Assembly (NCBI GenBank): GCA_019677205.1
Contig: JAAMXY010001303.1
Span: 2,143-66,142 of the forward strand
Direction: 5' to 3'
Source of the DNA: Pinguiococcus pyrenoidosus
Lineage: Eukaryota > Sar > Pinguiophyceae > Pinguiochrysidales > Pinguiochrysidaceae
DNA length: 64,000 nt
Both the position numbers and the translations under genes were made by a program. Below, in pieces: positions 1 through 11,500 of this stretch (its first letter is position 1; every line of letters begins with the position of its first letter). The notes below the pieces were generated by a model. The model was not told the origin of the DNA. It saw only the letters and a list, made by a program, of their open reading frames with translations, and ran no database searches.

Positions 1-3000
1 GGATCCCACACGATGCTCACTTTTTTCCAGCCGCTGCCTGCAGCGCGAGGCGCTTTTGGGCGTTGCGGCGGCGTCGGACGCGTCAAGGCAGAGAAGGACG
101 GGTCGCTAAAGGCGCTGTCTCCCACTTGGTTGGTCGCGGCGATGCGAACCCGATACTTGAATCCGGGCTTAAGACCTTGGAGGCGATGGCAAAGCAGCTC
201 GTGATCCTCCCTTACGTAAAGTTTGTCAAGCTCGGCTTTGGCGTGGCGTCGCAGAGCCTTGTGAGGCTTCTCAAGGATGGCGCGACGCCGTTCTCGTAGG
301 AACGTCTCTCCAGCCGCCGCTGCCGCCGCATGCGGCACTGCAAGTCCTCCGCGTGCGGTGAACTCAAGCTCGTCGTCGCCGGAGACTTGTATGGTGTACG
401 ACTTTGCTGCCGCCGCGGTCACCACGCCTGCCAGGCGCCACCACACGACGGTAAGACAAGTGCTGCACGCATCCGCCACGGATGGCCTGCCGGGCGTCTC
501 TGGCACATCGAAGGCCGTGACGATCACATCGCTGGGGGCACTCCACTCGCCGCTACCCATACGGTTCACCGCCAGCACGCGAAACTGGTACGCCTTGCCT
601 GGTCGGAGGTTCTCAAGCCGCCTCTTCAAGGTTTTGCCGTCGGTCGTGACTCGCTGGGCAAAAGGGCCCGGCGGTTCTCCGGCTGACCGAAGCTCCACGA
701 AGAACGCGACGATCTCTTCATTAAACGACGGCGGCGGGCGCCAGGACACTACCACGCTTGTTTTGGTGATCCTCGAGACAGAGGGCGGCTCCGGGGCCAC
801 CGGTGCCCGTGGAGTTAGATACCAGCTTCGGAGAGTCGCATCTCTCGACGCCGACACGATGCTGTGGCTGTTGGCGGTAAAGCGGACGCGGTGAATCCCG
901 TCGTGATGCCCAAGAAGCCTACACAGTAGCTCGCCTCGCAAGAGATCCCAAACGATGATGGCGCCATCGTCACCGCCGGAGGCGAGGCTGAGGGCGTTGT
1001 GGGAGAACGACACGCTCTGCACGGCACCGCGATGGCCGCGAAGGGTCTGGACTTCGTCTCCGCTGGAAGGGTCCCAGATGGTGATGACGCCGTCCGACCC
1101 GGCCGTGGCGACGCGCCGTTCATCGTTGCAAAAGACTGCGTCGTTCACGCCGTCGTAGTGACTCAACTTCCGCCATCGTCGCTTGGGCTGAAGATGCCGG
1201 ATGAGGCCGCCGGAGAATCGGACGCGATCCACGATGGATGGTGGCGGCGCGGTCTCTTTCCCAAGTGCCTCAAAGCCTGGTAGGACGGCATGAGCGCCTC
1301 TCCGCGACGCGAGGTACTTGACGTCGTCGATTTCCTCCCTGGCTACGACCACGCCATAGTCCACCCCTCTACGGCGACGAAGTGCGGTCTGCAGTAGATG
1401 CCGTTCTCTCGTCTTTATGTTCCGCACGACTTCCTCGAGTCTCTCGTCATACGAAATTTCTGCGCTTCGCCCCTCAGTCGCCTCCCCAGCATTGGGTGCC
1501 TGACTGGCCTGAATCTTCATGTGCAGCGCTTGCTCGGGTCCGACTACCGTCAAGCCGCCCTGCAGGGGATAGTGCGCCGGAAGAGCCATTTGGAGATCCG
1601 GCTCCTGAGGGAAACCGTACATCATGTTCTTCTCATCAACACAACTCGTCTTCGGCTGCTGACGAAGGGACGGAGGAATCTGCGGCGAAGCTCGAGCGGG
1701 AGCCCACTCTCGCCGCAGCTGCTCGGCGACCGGCAGGTGCTGGTCGCGCAAGGCGTCGATGAAGCTGAGCTCCGCCACTGCGCGCTCTCGAAGTTGCGCC
1801 TCGGAAAAACGTGTTTCAAGCACATTGCTCAGGTGTTTCTCCTCATGGATCGCTTTGCGGAAAGCGTCTTTCTCTTCACCTTTAGCGCTGTGGAGTCCTG
1901 CCCTCGACAGCACCTCCGAGCTTTCCACGAGAACGATGCCCCGCGTCTCGTTCAGGCTCACGGACTGGTGGCGCTTGAATACCGCGGCGCAGGTCGGGAG
2001 GCGAGCGGCGCCCAAGTTCAGTGCTGTGCAGAAGAGCCGCCAGGCGGCCGCTCTCGCCAGGCACACAAGAAAGCGACGCCCCTCTGGATCACTGATCTGG
2101 ATGGCGTTGGGGTTGTCGTTGCCACCTGTTTCCTGTGTTGCATGCTTCCGCCGCGCACGTTTCTGCCGCGCCGTTTCCGATGCCTCGGCATCATCGCTTC
2201 CGCCGCTCTTAGATTCTGCGATCAATGCTTCCTCCGAAGCGTTCTGCGTGGCGGCTGCTTCCGTCGACGGTGCCGCTTGCACAGCTTTCCCGTCATCTCC
2301 AGTCACTTGCGTGCGGAGTTGGAAGGCAGGGGAGACGAACTCGAACGCCTCGTTCGTGTCGTTCTCCTGCAGAAGCTTGACGAAAGCTTCGTGCTGCTTC
2401 GCGTGATCGTACGGAAGAGGTCGCACAGTCTCATTGCTTTTTCGGCCTCTGCGTAAGGGAGGCAGCTCCCGTAAGCTCGCCCGCAATCGCACAAAGCGTG
2501 GCACTTGAGGCATATTGTCGCCCAAGCGGCCGTTGTCGGTGTCCTGTGATCTGCGTTCTGTGTTCCTCTCGCGTTGGATCGCACCGCCTTGCCCAAAGCC
2601 CCCCGAAGGTTGCACTGTGGCAGTCACAAGCAGGGGACCGCTGCCCTGCGCCGGCGCTGAGAAGACAGTGTCCACCTCATCAAGATCGGTCTGGTCGTTG
2701 GCCTGCTCCTCATCTGCAGGCCTTGAAACTCTTGTAGACACGGCGGTTCCGTCGATCGAGACACGGACCGTAGGCAACTGGGACGAGAGGGTGAAGCGGC
2801 CGGTGCGCTCTCCGCTGTTTGGCAGCGACGTGCTGATATAGGTGCCGTATTTGTAGGCAGCCAAGTGAAAGTGCTTGAAGGGCTGGACCGCCTTTATGGA
2901 CACGACGAGGTCTTCGCCTGGATGAAACCCATTCACCTTGTACTTCTTGCCGTGCTCGTCAAGCCGCGCTACTTGTAGGGAGCAGCCACTAGACGTCAGA

Positions 3001-4733
3001 ACATCCGCAATTTTATCCTCAGGGTCGTAGTCGACATCCAAGTCGAGGTCGCGAAGCATTCGAGCCGACACCATGCCAAGGGGCTCCTCTTCGGGCGGCG
3101 TGTCTTCAGGGTCCAGGTCGGCCTCATCCAGGTTCACAAGTTCCTGTACCGCAGCTTCGTCCCAGAGCGTCTCTGAATCCATCTCCAGCTCCTCAAGGTA
3201 GGCCGCTTCGTCCTCAGCTCGAAGCGTCTCCAGCGAGATTCGTTTGATCAGAGTGTTGTACCCCCAAAGAATGCGAAGGCCGAGGCGACGCTGCTTCCTG
3301 AAGGCGGGCATCTTCGCATACCAGATCTACGGTGGCACGGGGGGGGGTCGTCAGTTTCCAGACGTTTGCTAGCGCTGTGGGCCCGAACCTTGACGAGACG
3401 CTCTCCCGCGTCCGACGCGCTCAAGATGTACCGGCTTGTGGGAGAGTAGGCGCATTGCAGAATCGCGGAGCTGTGCGCCTTGTAGACGAATCTCAAGTGG
3501 CCTTGTGGGATGTCCCACAAGCGGATGCACCCATCCTGGCCTGCAGAGAGGGCCACGTCTCCACCACGGCTCAGGTCGACGCAGTACACCGCCGCACCGA
3601 AGCACTCGAAGGACCGAAAACTTTGCGCTTCGCCGGCTCTCCAGACGCGCACGCTGCAGTCTCTCGCACCCGAGACGAAGCTACGGAGCGTCTCGCTCGA
3701 GCTCGCGGGATCAAAGCCGTGGCAGAAAGCACAGTCGCGAACCTGGATGGGGAACGCACAAAGCAGATATGACCACAGGTTCTTGCTCATGCCAACCGCC
3801 AGCCTGCTGCTCACCTCGTCGGTATGTCCCTCGAGAACCTGGACGCAGAGTGCGCTCTCCAGCTCCCAAAGACGTACGGTGGCATCGGCGGACGCGCTAA
3901 GCACGTATTTCTGATCATTGGAGACCGCCAGGGCGAAGACGCCGTCGCGGTGACCCTGGTACGTCCGAAACTTTGCCGGCGAGTCCCTCCACCGGGAAAG
4001 GGACACGATTCGCCCTGGTTTCTGATGATAAGACAGAGCCAGCAACGTCGCGCTTCAGCGGGAAGGAACGGGTCTTACCATGCTGGTAGAAGAAGCCACT
4101 CTCGCGCAGGAAACCATTCTCGCCGTCGTTGTCATCGTCGCCGTCCTTTTGCTTCTTCTCGGTCGCCTTCACACGGTTGGCGTGCTCCTGGGCAAGACGC
4201 CTGCGGTTTCGTTCGGGAAGCGCGAATGCATCCCAGCTGAGCTTTTCTTCCGCCAGAAGGTGAAGACGTTCCGTCTGAAAGGTTTCCTCAGTCCGCTCGG
4301 TGAGTAAGGGCGCCTCTGGACCGATGTTGATCTGGAGGAGAGGACAGGCTGACCTGCTCTTTCTCTGCATCCCGCGCTCGTCGCTCGGTCGCTTCTTTCT
4401 CAAGCCTCTTACGGTGCTTGTTCGCCGCGCGTCGCGCAAGGAACCCTTGCTCTTTGGAAAGAAGAGCGTGTCAGAGCTTCTGCTCGATAAGCAGCCTGCG
4501 AAGGAGAACTCACTTCGTACGACTGCTGGAGAGGCTGCTGGAGAGGCTGCTAGAGAGGCTGCTGGAGAGGCTGCTAGAGAGGCTGCTGGAGAGGCTGCTA
4601 GAGAGGCTGCTGGAGAGGCTGCTGGTGAGGCCTCAAACCGGGCGCCCTTCTCTCCCTCTTCGTCTGGCTCCTCACTTTCCTTCGCAGCTCCCACGCCTGT
4701 TGCTGCTACCGCTGCTTCGTCTTCGCTGCTCAT
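1..4733 (-). CDS. Large WD40 and fibronectin-III repeat protein, C-terminus beyond the left edge
   Basis: Exons 4733-4079, 4014-3815, 3742-3389 and 3326-1 join in phase through three GT-AG introns of 64, 72 and 62 nt. The last exon stays open for 1,108 codons to the window edge, so at least 1,511 residues are present. An acidic N-terminus with an Ala-Ser-Pro/Leu repeat is followed by a first WD40 set at about residues 225-400 (seen as DATVRLWE, DCSVRVWR and DGCIRLWD). A long linker includes a beta-rich stretch and a Lys/Arg/Glu-rich part. A second WD40 set lies at about 1120-1240 (GVITIWD, DGAIIVWD). Two FN3 modules follow (VVVSWRPPP; GLKPGFKYRVRIAATN) and a third starts at the edge. It is probably a scaffold. 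The start at 4733 is the first Met before the acidic region; the frame is open further upstream to 5183. I recognise no specific family. Confidence 0.8.
4522..4629. repeat. 12-nt tandem repeat inside the WD40/FN3 coding region
   Basis: Nine near-identical 12-nt units alternate gctgctggagag and gctgctagagag. On the minus strand they encode an Ala-Ser-Pro/Leu-Ala low-complexity segment in the N-terminus of the WD40/FN3 protein. The length is a multiple of three, so copy-number changes keep the frame. Confidence 0.95.
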
Positions 4734-5578
4734 CGCACAAGAGTTGATTTTCTCTTTTGCAACCCGAGGTCCTGTCGGGCAAAGGAGGTGTTCGGTGTTG
4801 GTTTTGATCCATGATTCTCCTGCTCTTCTCTTGTGTTCTCTTCTGCCTTCTGGCAATACTGAGCAACTTACCTTCAATGGGCCACAAGGGTTTTGGGGTG
4901 AGCTTCCAAAGACTTGCGCAAAGGACGTACACGCGCCTTCTTCCATTGAAAGACGCGCGAAAAAACACATCACTGCGCTGTGTGGATGGATCTCAAGAAC
5001 AGGCCTTCCTGCTGTCGGGTTGTATGGCTGCGTTGGAAGGCGCTGAAGAATCTGCCAATGGACTACGGGCAAGTATGCGGTGGATGTCGTAGAATCTATA
5101 GTTTCCGTGATATCCGTGTTTGTCCATTTGACAAGGACCAACCTTGGCGTTAACTGTCGAAGGCCATCTGGTTGGCTCTCCACGATTCAGGTGATGCCAT
5201 GGAGGAACCCTTCTCCAATCGATCGCCCAGAACGCAAAATCCTTGACCAATGATAATGCACAAACGGTGGCAGTCCCTGGCGCGGAATCATGTCCATTGG
5301 CCAGTAGCCCTCCAAACCCCTACAGAATGCAAGAGATTCTCACCGTATTCCGCCATGCTGTGCGCAAGTTGACAGGACTCTGCACCAAGCCTAGCGTAAC
5401 CGGCCGCTTTTGAAACGACAAACGGTGTCAGACCATCGCATGTTTTTCCTTAACTTCTGAACAACAGAATTTTATCGCAACGTCTATATTCAAAACCTGC
5501 AGACGGCAAACTCTCATCTCTCAACGCCAACTTGAAGCGCCCTCCAGCGCTCTCCGACGCCTTGGTGGCCGTGGAAGC
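4734..5578. other. Divergent intergenic region
   Basis: This 845-bp stretch lies between the starts of the minus-strand WD40/FN3 gene and the plus-strand kinase-HECT gene. It must hold both promoters and 5' UTRs. I see no clear TATA box, RNA gene or conserved coding signal. Confidence 0.6.
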
Positions 5579-8500
5579 ATGGCCTCCTCGTCCAAAAGCA
5601 CGGGGACAAGACGGACCCGCGACCTGAAGCGGCCCCGCGTCCCAGGGGCTGTTCAGCGGAATCGCGGGGTGAACGCTCCGGCTGATACGAAATGGCAGAA
5701 GCGACGCGAAGAGGGCTGGGACAATCGCCACTACGTCGTGGAGCACACCGCAGTGGGGGTTCCCCCGCGCCATGCCAAGCAAAGGGAGAAGGCCGAGGCG
5801 GTGCCCGAGAAGAAGCGCAGACCCCGGCGAAAGGTTGCTCTCGTGGGTCCCAAGGTCGAGCCAAAGCGCGGCGATGCCGGCGCACTGATGATGCAAAAGC
5901 TGAAGATGGATGCAATTCGCGCCATCTCATACCGAGAGTCCCTGCTGCTGCAGCTGAATGCCCTGGTGCTCAGTTGGCCCCGGGACTCCCGGAAGCATCT
6001 ACCTGAAGCGGCTCGGATGCTGCGGAATCTCAGCTTGGAGCTGCGGGAGGCGGCGCTTCGGTGCGTGGAGAAGATCGTGGCCTGGGTCCTCTCCGTCTCG
6101 CCGGCTTCTCGTCATCCTACGCCGTTCTACTGGAACGGCCAGGACTACTTGCTCAAGATGTACGGCGACCTAGACTTCGTTCCCGCCACGCTCGGGAGGG
6201 ACGCGCAAAGGATCGGGAACTTCTTCCGCGGGAATCCACTGCTACTCAGCGAGACGGAGATCAAGGCCAAGGGAACCCGCGGGGCGTTGGGCAGGGTGCA
6301 TGCCGCGAGTATTGTGATCCTGGATGTTGTGCGCAGATCAACAAGGGAGCATGGCGGGGAGGCGGAGGCTCCGTCGCAAGAAGGCGAACCAAGCGCAATC
6401 GCAGAAGCGGAACCCGAGCAGGAGGAGGGACGTATTGGAGCCTCTGTAGAAGGGGGCGACGCCGAGGAGGAGGACTCGACGAAGAAGGGAAAGCGCCAGA
6501 GCAAGCAGAAGCACAAGCAGAAGGGGAAGGCCGGGGGCAAGAACCGCCGGAGGAAGCAGCGCAAGTCCTTGAGCGAAGATGGCGCGCTCCTGGACAGCAC
6601 GCAAGGAGTACCGAGCAACGCCCCCCAAGGCCAGCAGCAGGAGACGATGAGTGAGCCTGTCATGAGCCTTCCCATCGAAAGAAATGCCAAAACCCCAGTG
6701 GACGAGCCGGCCGAAGTCCACTTTGCGTTCACTGGCGACGGACGCTTTTCGCCGACGCCTGGAAAGATGAGGCCCCTCGAACCCGAGGCAAAGACGCCCG
6801 AGAGTGCAGAGGTCGAGCCGCTGGACGAGGCCGTCTCGGATGCCAGCACGCCCCGCGATGTCGCCGCAGAAGCGGCAGGGAGCGCACCACCCTCCACGAA
6901 AACCGCGGGGAAAGCGCTGGACGAGACTGTAGACACTCTGGACGACAGCGGAGGATACGAGGAGGAGTTCGAAGACGATGACTTTGAAGAGGAACCCAAT
7001 GCAGAGGGCAACGGCAAAGGAGCAGCCCCCGAGGAGAAGAGAGTGGACGACGAGAAGGAGCAAGACGTGGACGGGCAGCCTCCGGTTGCCAAGCAAAAGC
7101 CTGCCGCAGAGACGGATACGTCCATCCTGAACGGCTACGACATCATGGAACTTATCGGAGAAGGGGCGTACGGGCAGGTCTACCGAGCGCGGAAGATTGA
7201 CACCTCGGAGATCGTCGCTCTGAAGCGCTTCAAGCCCATGGAGCAGGGAGAAGACCCCGAGACCGAGGCTTACATCTTGGAGACCATGGCGCGGGAGGTG
7301 ACCATTGCCCAAGTCATGAGCGAAGCTGCGAAAATGCACGAGAACGTTGTCCGCAGCGTCGACAGCTTCCTAGCCGTCATCGACCCGCAGGTCGGCCCTC
7401 TGCAGCACATCGCCTTCGAGATGATGCCCTACACCATGATGAAGGCCATCGAAGCCGCCGAGGCGCAAAGCGGCCGCCCGGCGGGCCTCGGCCTCGAGTT
7501 CGTCAAGCCTCTCTTCTTGCAGGTGCTCCGGGCTGTCGCGCATCTCCACACCTGCCGCATCGTCCATCGGGACATGAAGCCCGAGAACATCCTTCTGTCG
7601 GCGCCCCTGCAGCCGGGCCTGCCGGCACCCGTACTGAAGATCTGTGATTTTGGGACCAGCCGCTTCTTCGACGCCGACGAGAAGAGCGTCTTCGGAACGA
7701 ACTTGACCCACTACGTGGGCTCCCGCTGGTACCGGAGTCCCGAGCTGCTCCTCAGCGGGTGCGAGTACGGCGCCAGCGTCGACGTCTGGAGTGCCGGCTG
7801 TCTCCTGGCCGAGATCAGCTCCGGTTCCGCGCCGTTCCAGGGCGACACGGAAGACGAGATACTCACCGACATCGTGTGCTTCTTGGGGGCGCCACCGACC
7901 TCAGTGGATCGAGATCTGCGGCGCAGGGGAGCGAATCGGAACTTCATCCGCAGCGCCGCGGGCTACAGCCGTCGGGTGCAGGATGTCGTTCCGGAGTTGA
8001 ACGACGACGGCCGGAGCCTGCTGTTCTCGCTGCTGGAATGGGACTTCCAGAAGAGACCCTCGGCGGCGGAAGCACTAGATCATTCGTACTTCCGAGCAGC
8101 CGATGGGAAGCACGTGCCGGACGCGTTGCAGGGAGGCTTCTCTCCTGGGCTTGGTCAATTGTTGCAGCTCAAGGTCGGTGCTTCATGGGAAGACGCCTTT
8201 TGTGTCCGGGCGAACGATGACGGCACCTTCGATGTCCGCGTCAAAGCCACTGCGGCGGCGGAAGCGAAAGTACCGATCCTGCGGCTTCGTGCTCATCCCA
8301 ATCCTGAACGAGCAGAGAGAAGCATGGAAGTGGCGCAGGAGCTGCTGGAGCCAGGAGCGAGGGTGGAGTGTCTCTTCGAGGACGATAGGTTCTACATGGG
8401 CGTCATCGTCAGAAGAAACGCACCGCGAATGCCCGGCGGCGCTTTCACCTACTACATAGAGTATGACGACGGCGACGTCGACGAAGCGGCACTTGCCTCG

Positions 8501-11500
8501 AGCATCAGACTCATTAGACCGGCTCTTCCAGCGCAGCACCCTGGACGGCAGGAAGCGGCTCCAAAGCCTCCAGAGGACGAACTTGTAGCGGACGCAAGCG
8601 ACGACGTAGCCGACCAGAGCGAGGATAACGCGGACGAAAGCGACGTCGTGGAGAACGAGACGAAGGTCCTAGGAGACGACAGCAAAGCCGCAAACGAGGA
8701 CAGTAACGCCCTCGCAAACGACGACGACGTCGCAGAAGAAAGCAGTACCGTTGGTGATCAACGACAAGAGGACCGCTCGGTGGATGTCACGAAGATGGCT
8801 TCCTGGAGCCATCTGCCCGAGAAGCTGCGAGCTCCGTTGCAAGCCTTCGTCGTTGCTGATGTTGAGAGGCCACCTAGTCCAGAAGATGCTTCGGCCGTGG
8901 CGGCCTATCTAGCCGCGACGTGGGATCGGGCGAACCGTCGGCTGCCCGGCGAGCTTCGAAGCTTCACCTCCGCGTTCTTTGAGGACTGCGCGGCCGAAGC
9001 CTCCCAGAATCTTGGGATGCAGACTTGGCAACGATGCGCCCGATGGTTCGGATGGGTCTTGGACAACGCATGCAGCGGCTTGATAAATCGGATGCGGGAA
9101 TGGATGCTGTCTCAGAACCTCAATGAGATCGCTCTAGATGAGCTCGTCAAATCCATGCTCGATCCAGACGTCTCCCAGTCCCTGAAAGGTGGCGACGACG
9201 ATGGCTCAAGCCTTGCGGCCGCGGCGGCCGCGCAAGCTGTTCTTATCAGTCTCAGCGCGGCGCTTCCAGTCAGCCGGAGAAGCTCTTGGGAGACGTCCTG
9301 TGCCTGCCCGTCCATCAACGCGATGTTGTCGCTCTTGAGCTCCTTGGTCCTGGATTCTGACCCGTCGATGGGCGCCCACAACGCGTCGCTGCAGCAGATC
9401 GCTTCGTTCCTCGGTCTGCAGGGATTCGAGGCCAGCCCCAGCATCTTGTCCCCCGCCAACAAGACCTTGTTCGTGTTCTTGGAGGCCATGTCTGGCGGCC
9501 ACCGCCGGTGCTCGCTGGTGACCGCGCGCGAGGCCGCTTTCAGTTCGCTGAAGACGATGCTCAAGGAGGACGGCTACTTCCGCGGCATCAACGCTGCCAA
9601 GCCTGCTTCCATGCGGGCCAAGCCCGTGGTAGTGTCGCCGTACTTCCACAGCATCTTCGGCAAGAAGCGCATGGACGGGGTCAACGTAGAGGAAGGCGAG
9701 GGACTCGGGCCGAGGAAGGAGCTGTTCAATCTGTGCGCCGCGCAGGCCATCCAGCAGTGGACGCAGGTGTCGTTGCCCTACTCCCTTTTGGCGTCGGCGG
9801 AGAATGGCTCCACCCGCGTCGGGGTTGCCGGACTCCCCAGGGACTTGCTGGATAGGCACCTCCGTGTTGGCGACCAGATTGAGCTTCTGGACGACGACGG
9901 CGAAGTCGTTTCCGGGTCGCGATCGACCATTGCGAGAGTCGACGAAGACGGAGCTTTGCACATCTCTGCCATGCATCGGGGGCTCCCGAGCACGAAGGGC
10001 GGCTTTGGCCTTCGGATCTTCAGGCCGGCGTCTCCGATTCTCGAGAGCCGCGGCGCTGGCTCAGGTGGCTACGCTTGGCTAAGGGCGCCGAAGGATGGCG
10101 AGCGATACGACGAGGATGAGATGCAATCCTTCTGCACCTTCGGCGTCCTGCTCGGCTTGGCGATGCTGAATCAATGTCCCATTGGGCTCCCCGTGCCAGC
10201 AGCGCTCTTCGACTTGATACTCGGCGCCATTCATTCCGGTCGGGTGCCAGCCTTGAGCGTCGAGCAGCTTGGGCGCCTTGATGAGGGGCTGCTTCAGAAG
10301 GCCAAGCAGGCTCTTCATCGCGCTCGTACGTCTGAGGAGTTCCACGACCTCGTGCGTTCCATGGGTCTTTCACCCACCGACGTGACTCGCGAGAACTACG
10401 TGGAGGTCGCGGTGAACGAGTACTTCACGTCGGCGGCTTTTGCAGCTGGCATTCGCGCGACAGCCGCGGGGTTCTCGCAGGTCGTTCAGGTGCCGGCGCT
10501 CTCGTCGCTCCACCTCTCGGGAGAGGATCTTCGTCAGGTGCTCTGCGCGGAAGGGGATCCGAACGAGGCCGGCGATGGCGATTTTGATTGGCAAGAGATC
10601 TTCAACGTGCTTGTCGACCCCGACGTCCGGAAGATTGGCGGGTTCCATCGATCGATCCTCAAGGCAATGAATGGCTTGGCCCCGGACGCGAAGCGGCGGC
10701 TGCTCTTCTTCGTTACCGGCGTCCAGTACCTGCCATCGATCGGGTCCGAGTTCATATCCGTCGAGTGCACGACCTTGCTAGGCATTCGGAATCGGGAAGA
10801 GGCTAGGCAGGTGCTTGGAACGTTACCCCAGGCGCACACCTGCGACAACGTGCTGGAGATTCCCCACTACTGGAACGCGATGCTCAAGCTGCATCCCAAG
10901 CTTTCGAACGAAGAAGTGGAGGACAAGGTTTGCGAAGTGCTCATGAAGCGACTCGAGGTCGCCGGAGCGAACGCAGATGGGTACGGCCTCGACGATGCGT
11001 ATCAAGAGCCGGAGGCGCCTGCCATCGGCCTTGGGGGACCTCGAAGCCCTGCACAAGCGAAGGCATCGGAGAACGTAGCAGCCAAGCAAGCCGACGGAGT
11101 ACGACGTGCTGCCGATGCTTCGGCTACCAGTGCAGGGGACGACATTCCGGAGCTTGAGGAAATCCCCGACCTGGACGACGTCCCTTTGGTCCAGACTGAG
11201 GCAGATCTTGCAAAGCTCGCGCCCGGGCCCATAGCACCTGAAAGCGATCCTTACGAGAGCGATGAGGAAGCAGATTGGCTGGACAAGCTGCGTGCCGATG
11301 TCGGCGAGCGGCAAAATGAGACGACCTCTGCTGGCACAGACAAGGAAGACGCGGACGAGAATTTTGAGGTGGAGACAGTCTTGGACAATGCAGTGCCGGC
11401 CAACCCAATGCTGGACAAGGCCGCAGTCGCGGACCCACCTGGAGCAGAGGAGGCACCGACTTCTTCTCCCAAGGCGTTGGAGAACCCCACAGAACCAGCT

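Noticed and set aside
1398-2456. 352-codon plus-strand frame in the left region
   Set aside because: It is antisense to the WD40/FN3 exon, which reads through as recognisable WD40 and FN3 sequence.
6145-7339. Ser-rich and Leu-rich minus-strand frames opposite the kinase-HECT linker
   Set aside because: They are shadows of the acidic repeat-like linker; the plus frame continues intact into the kinase.
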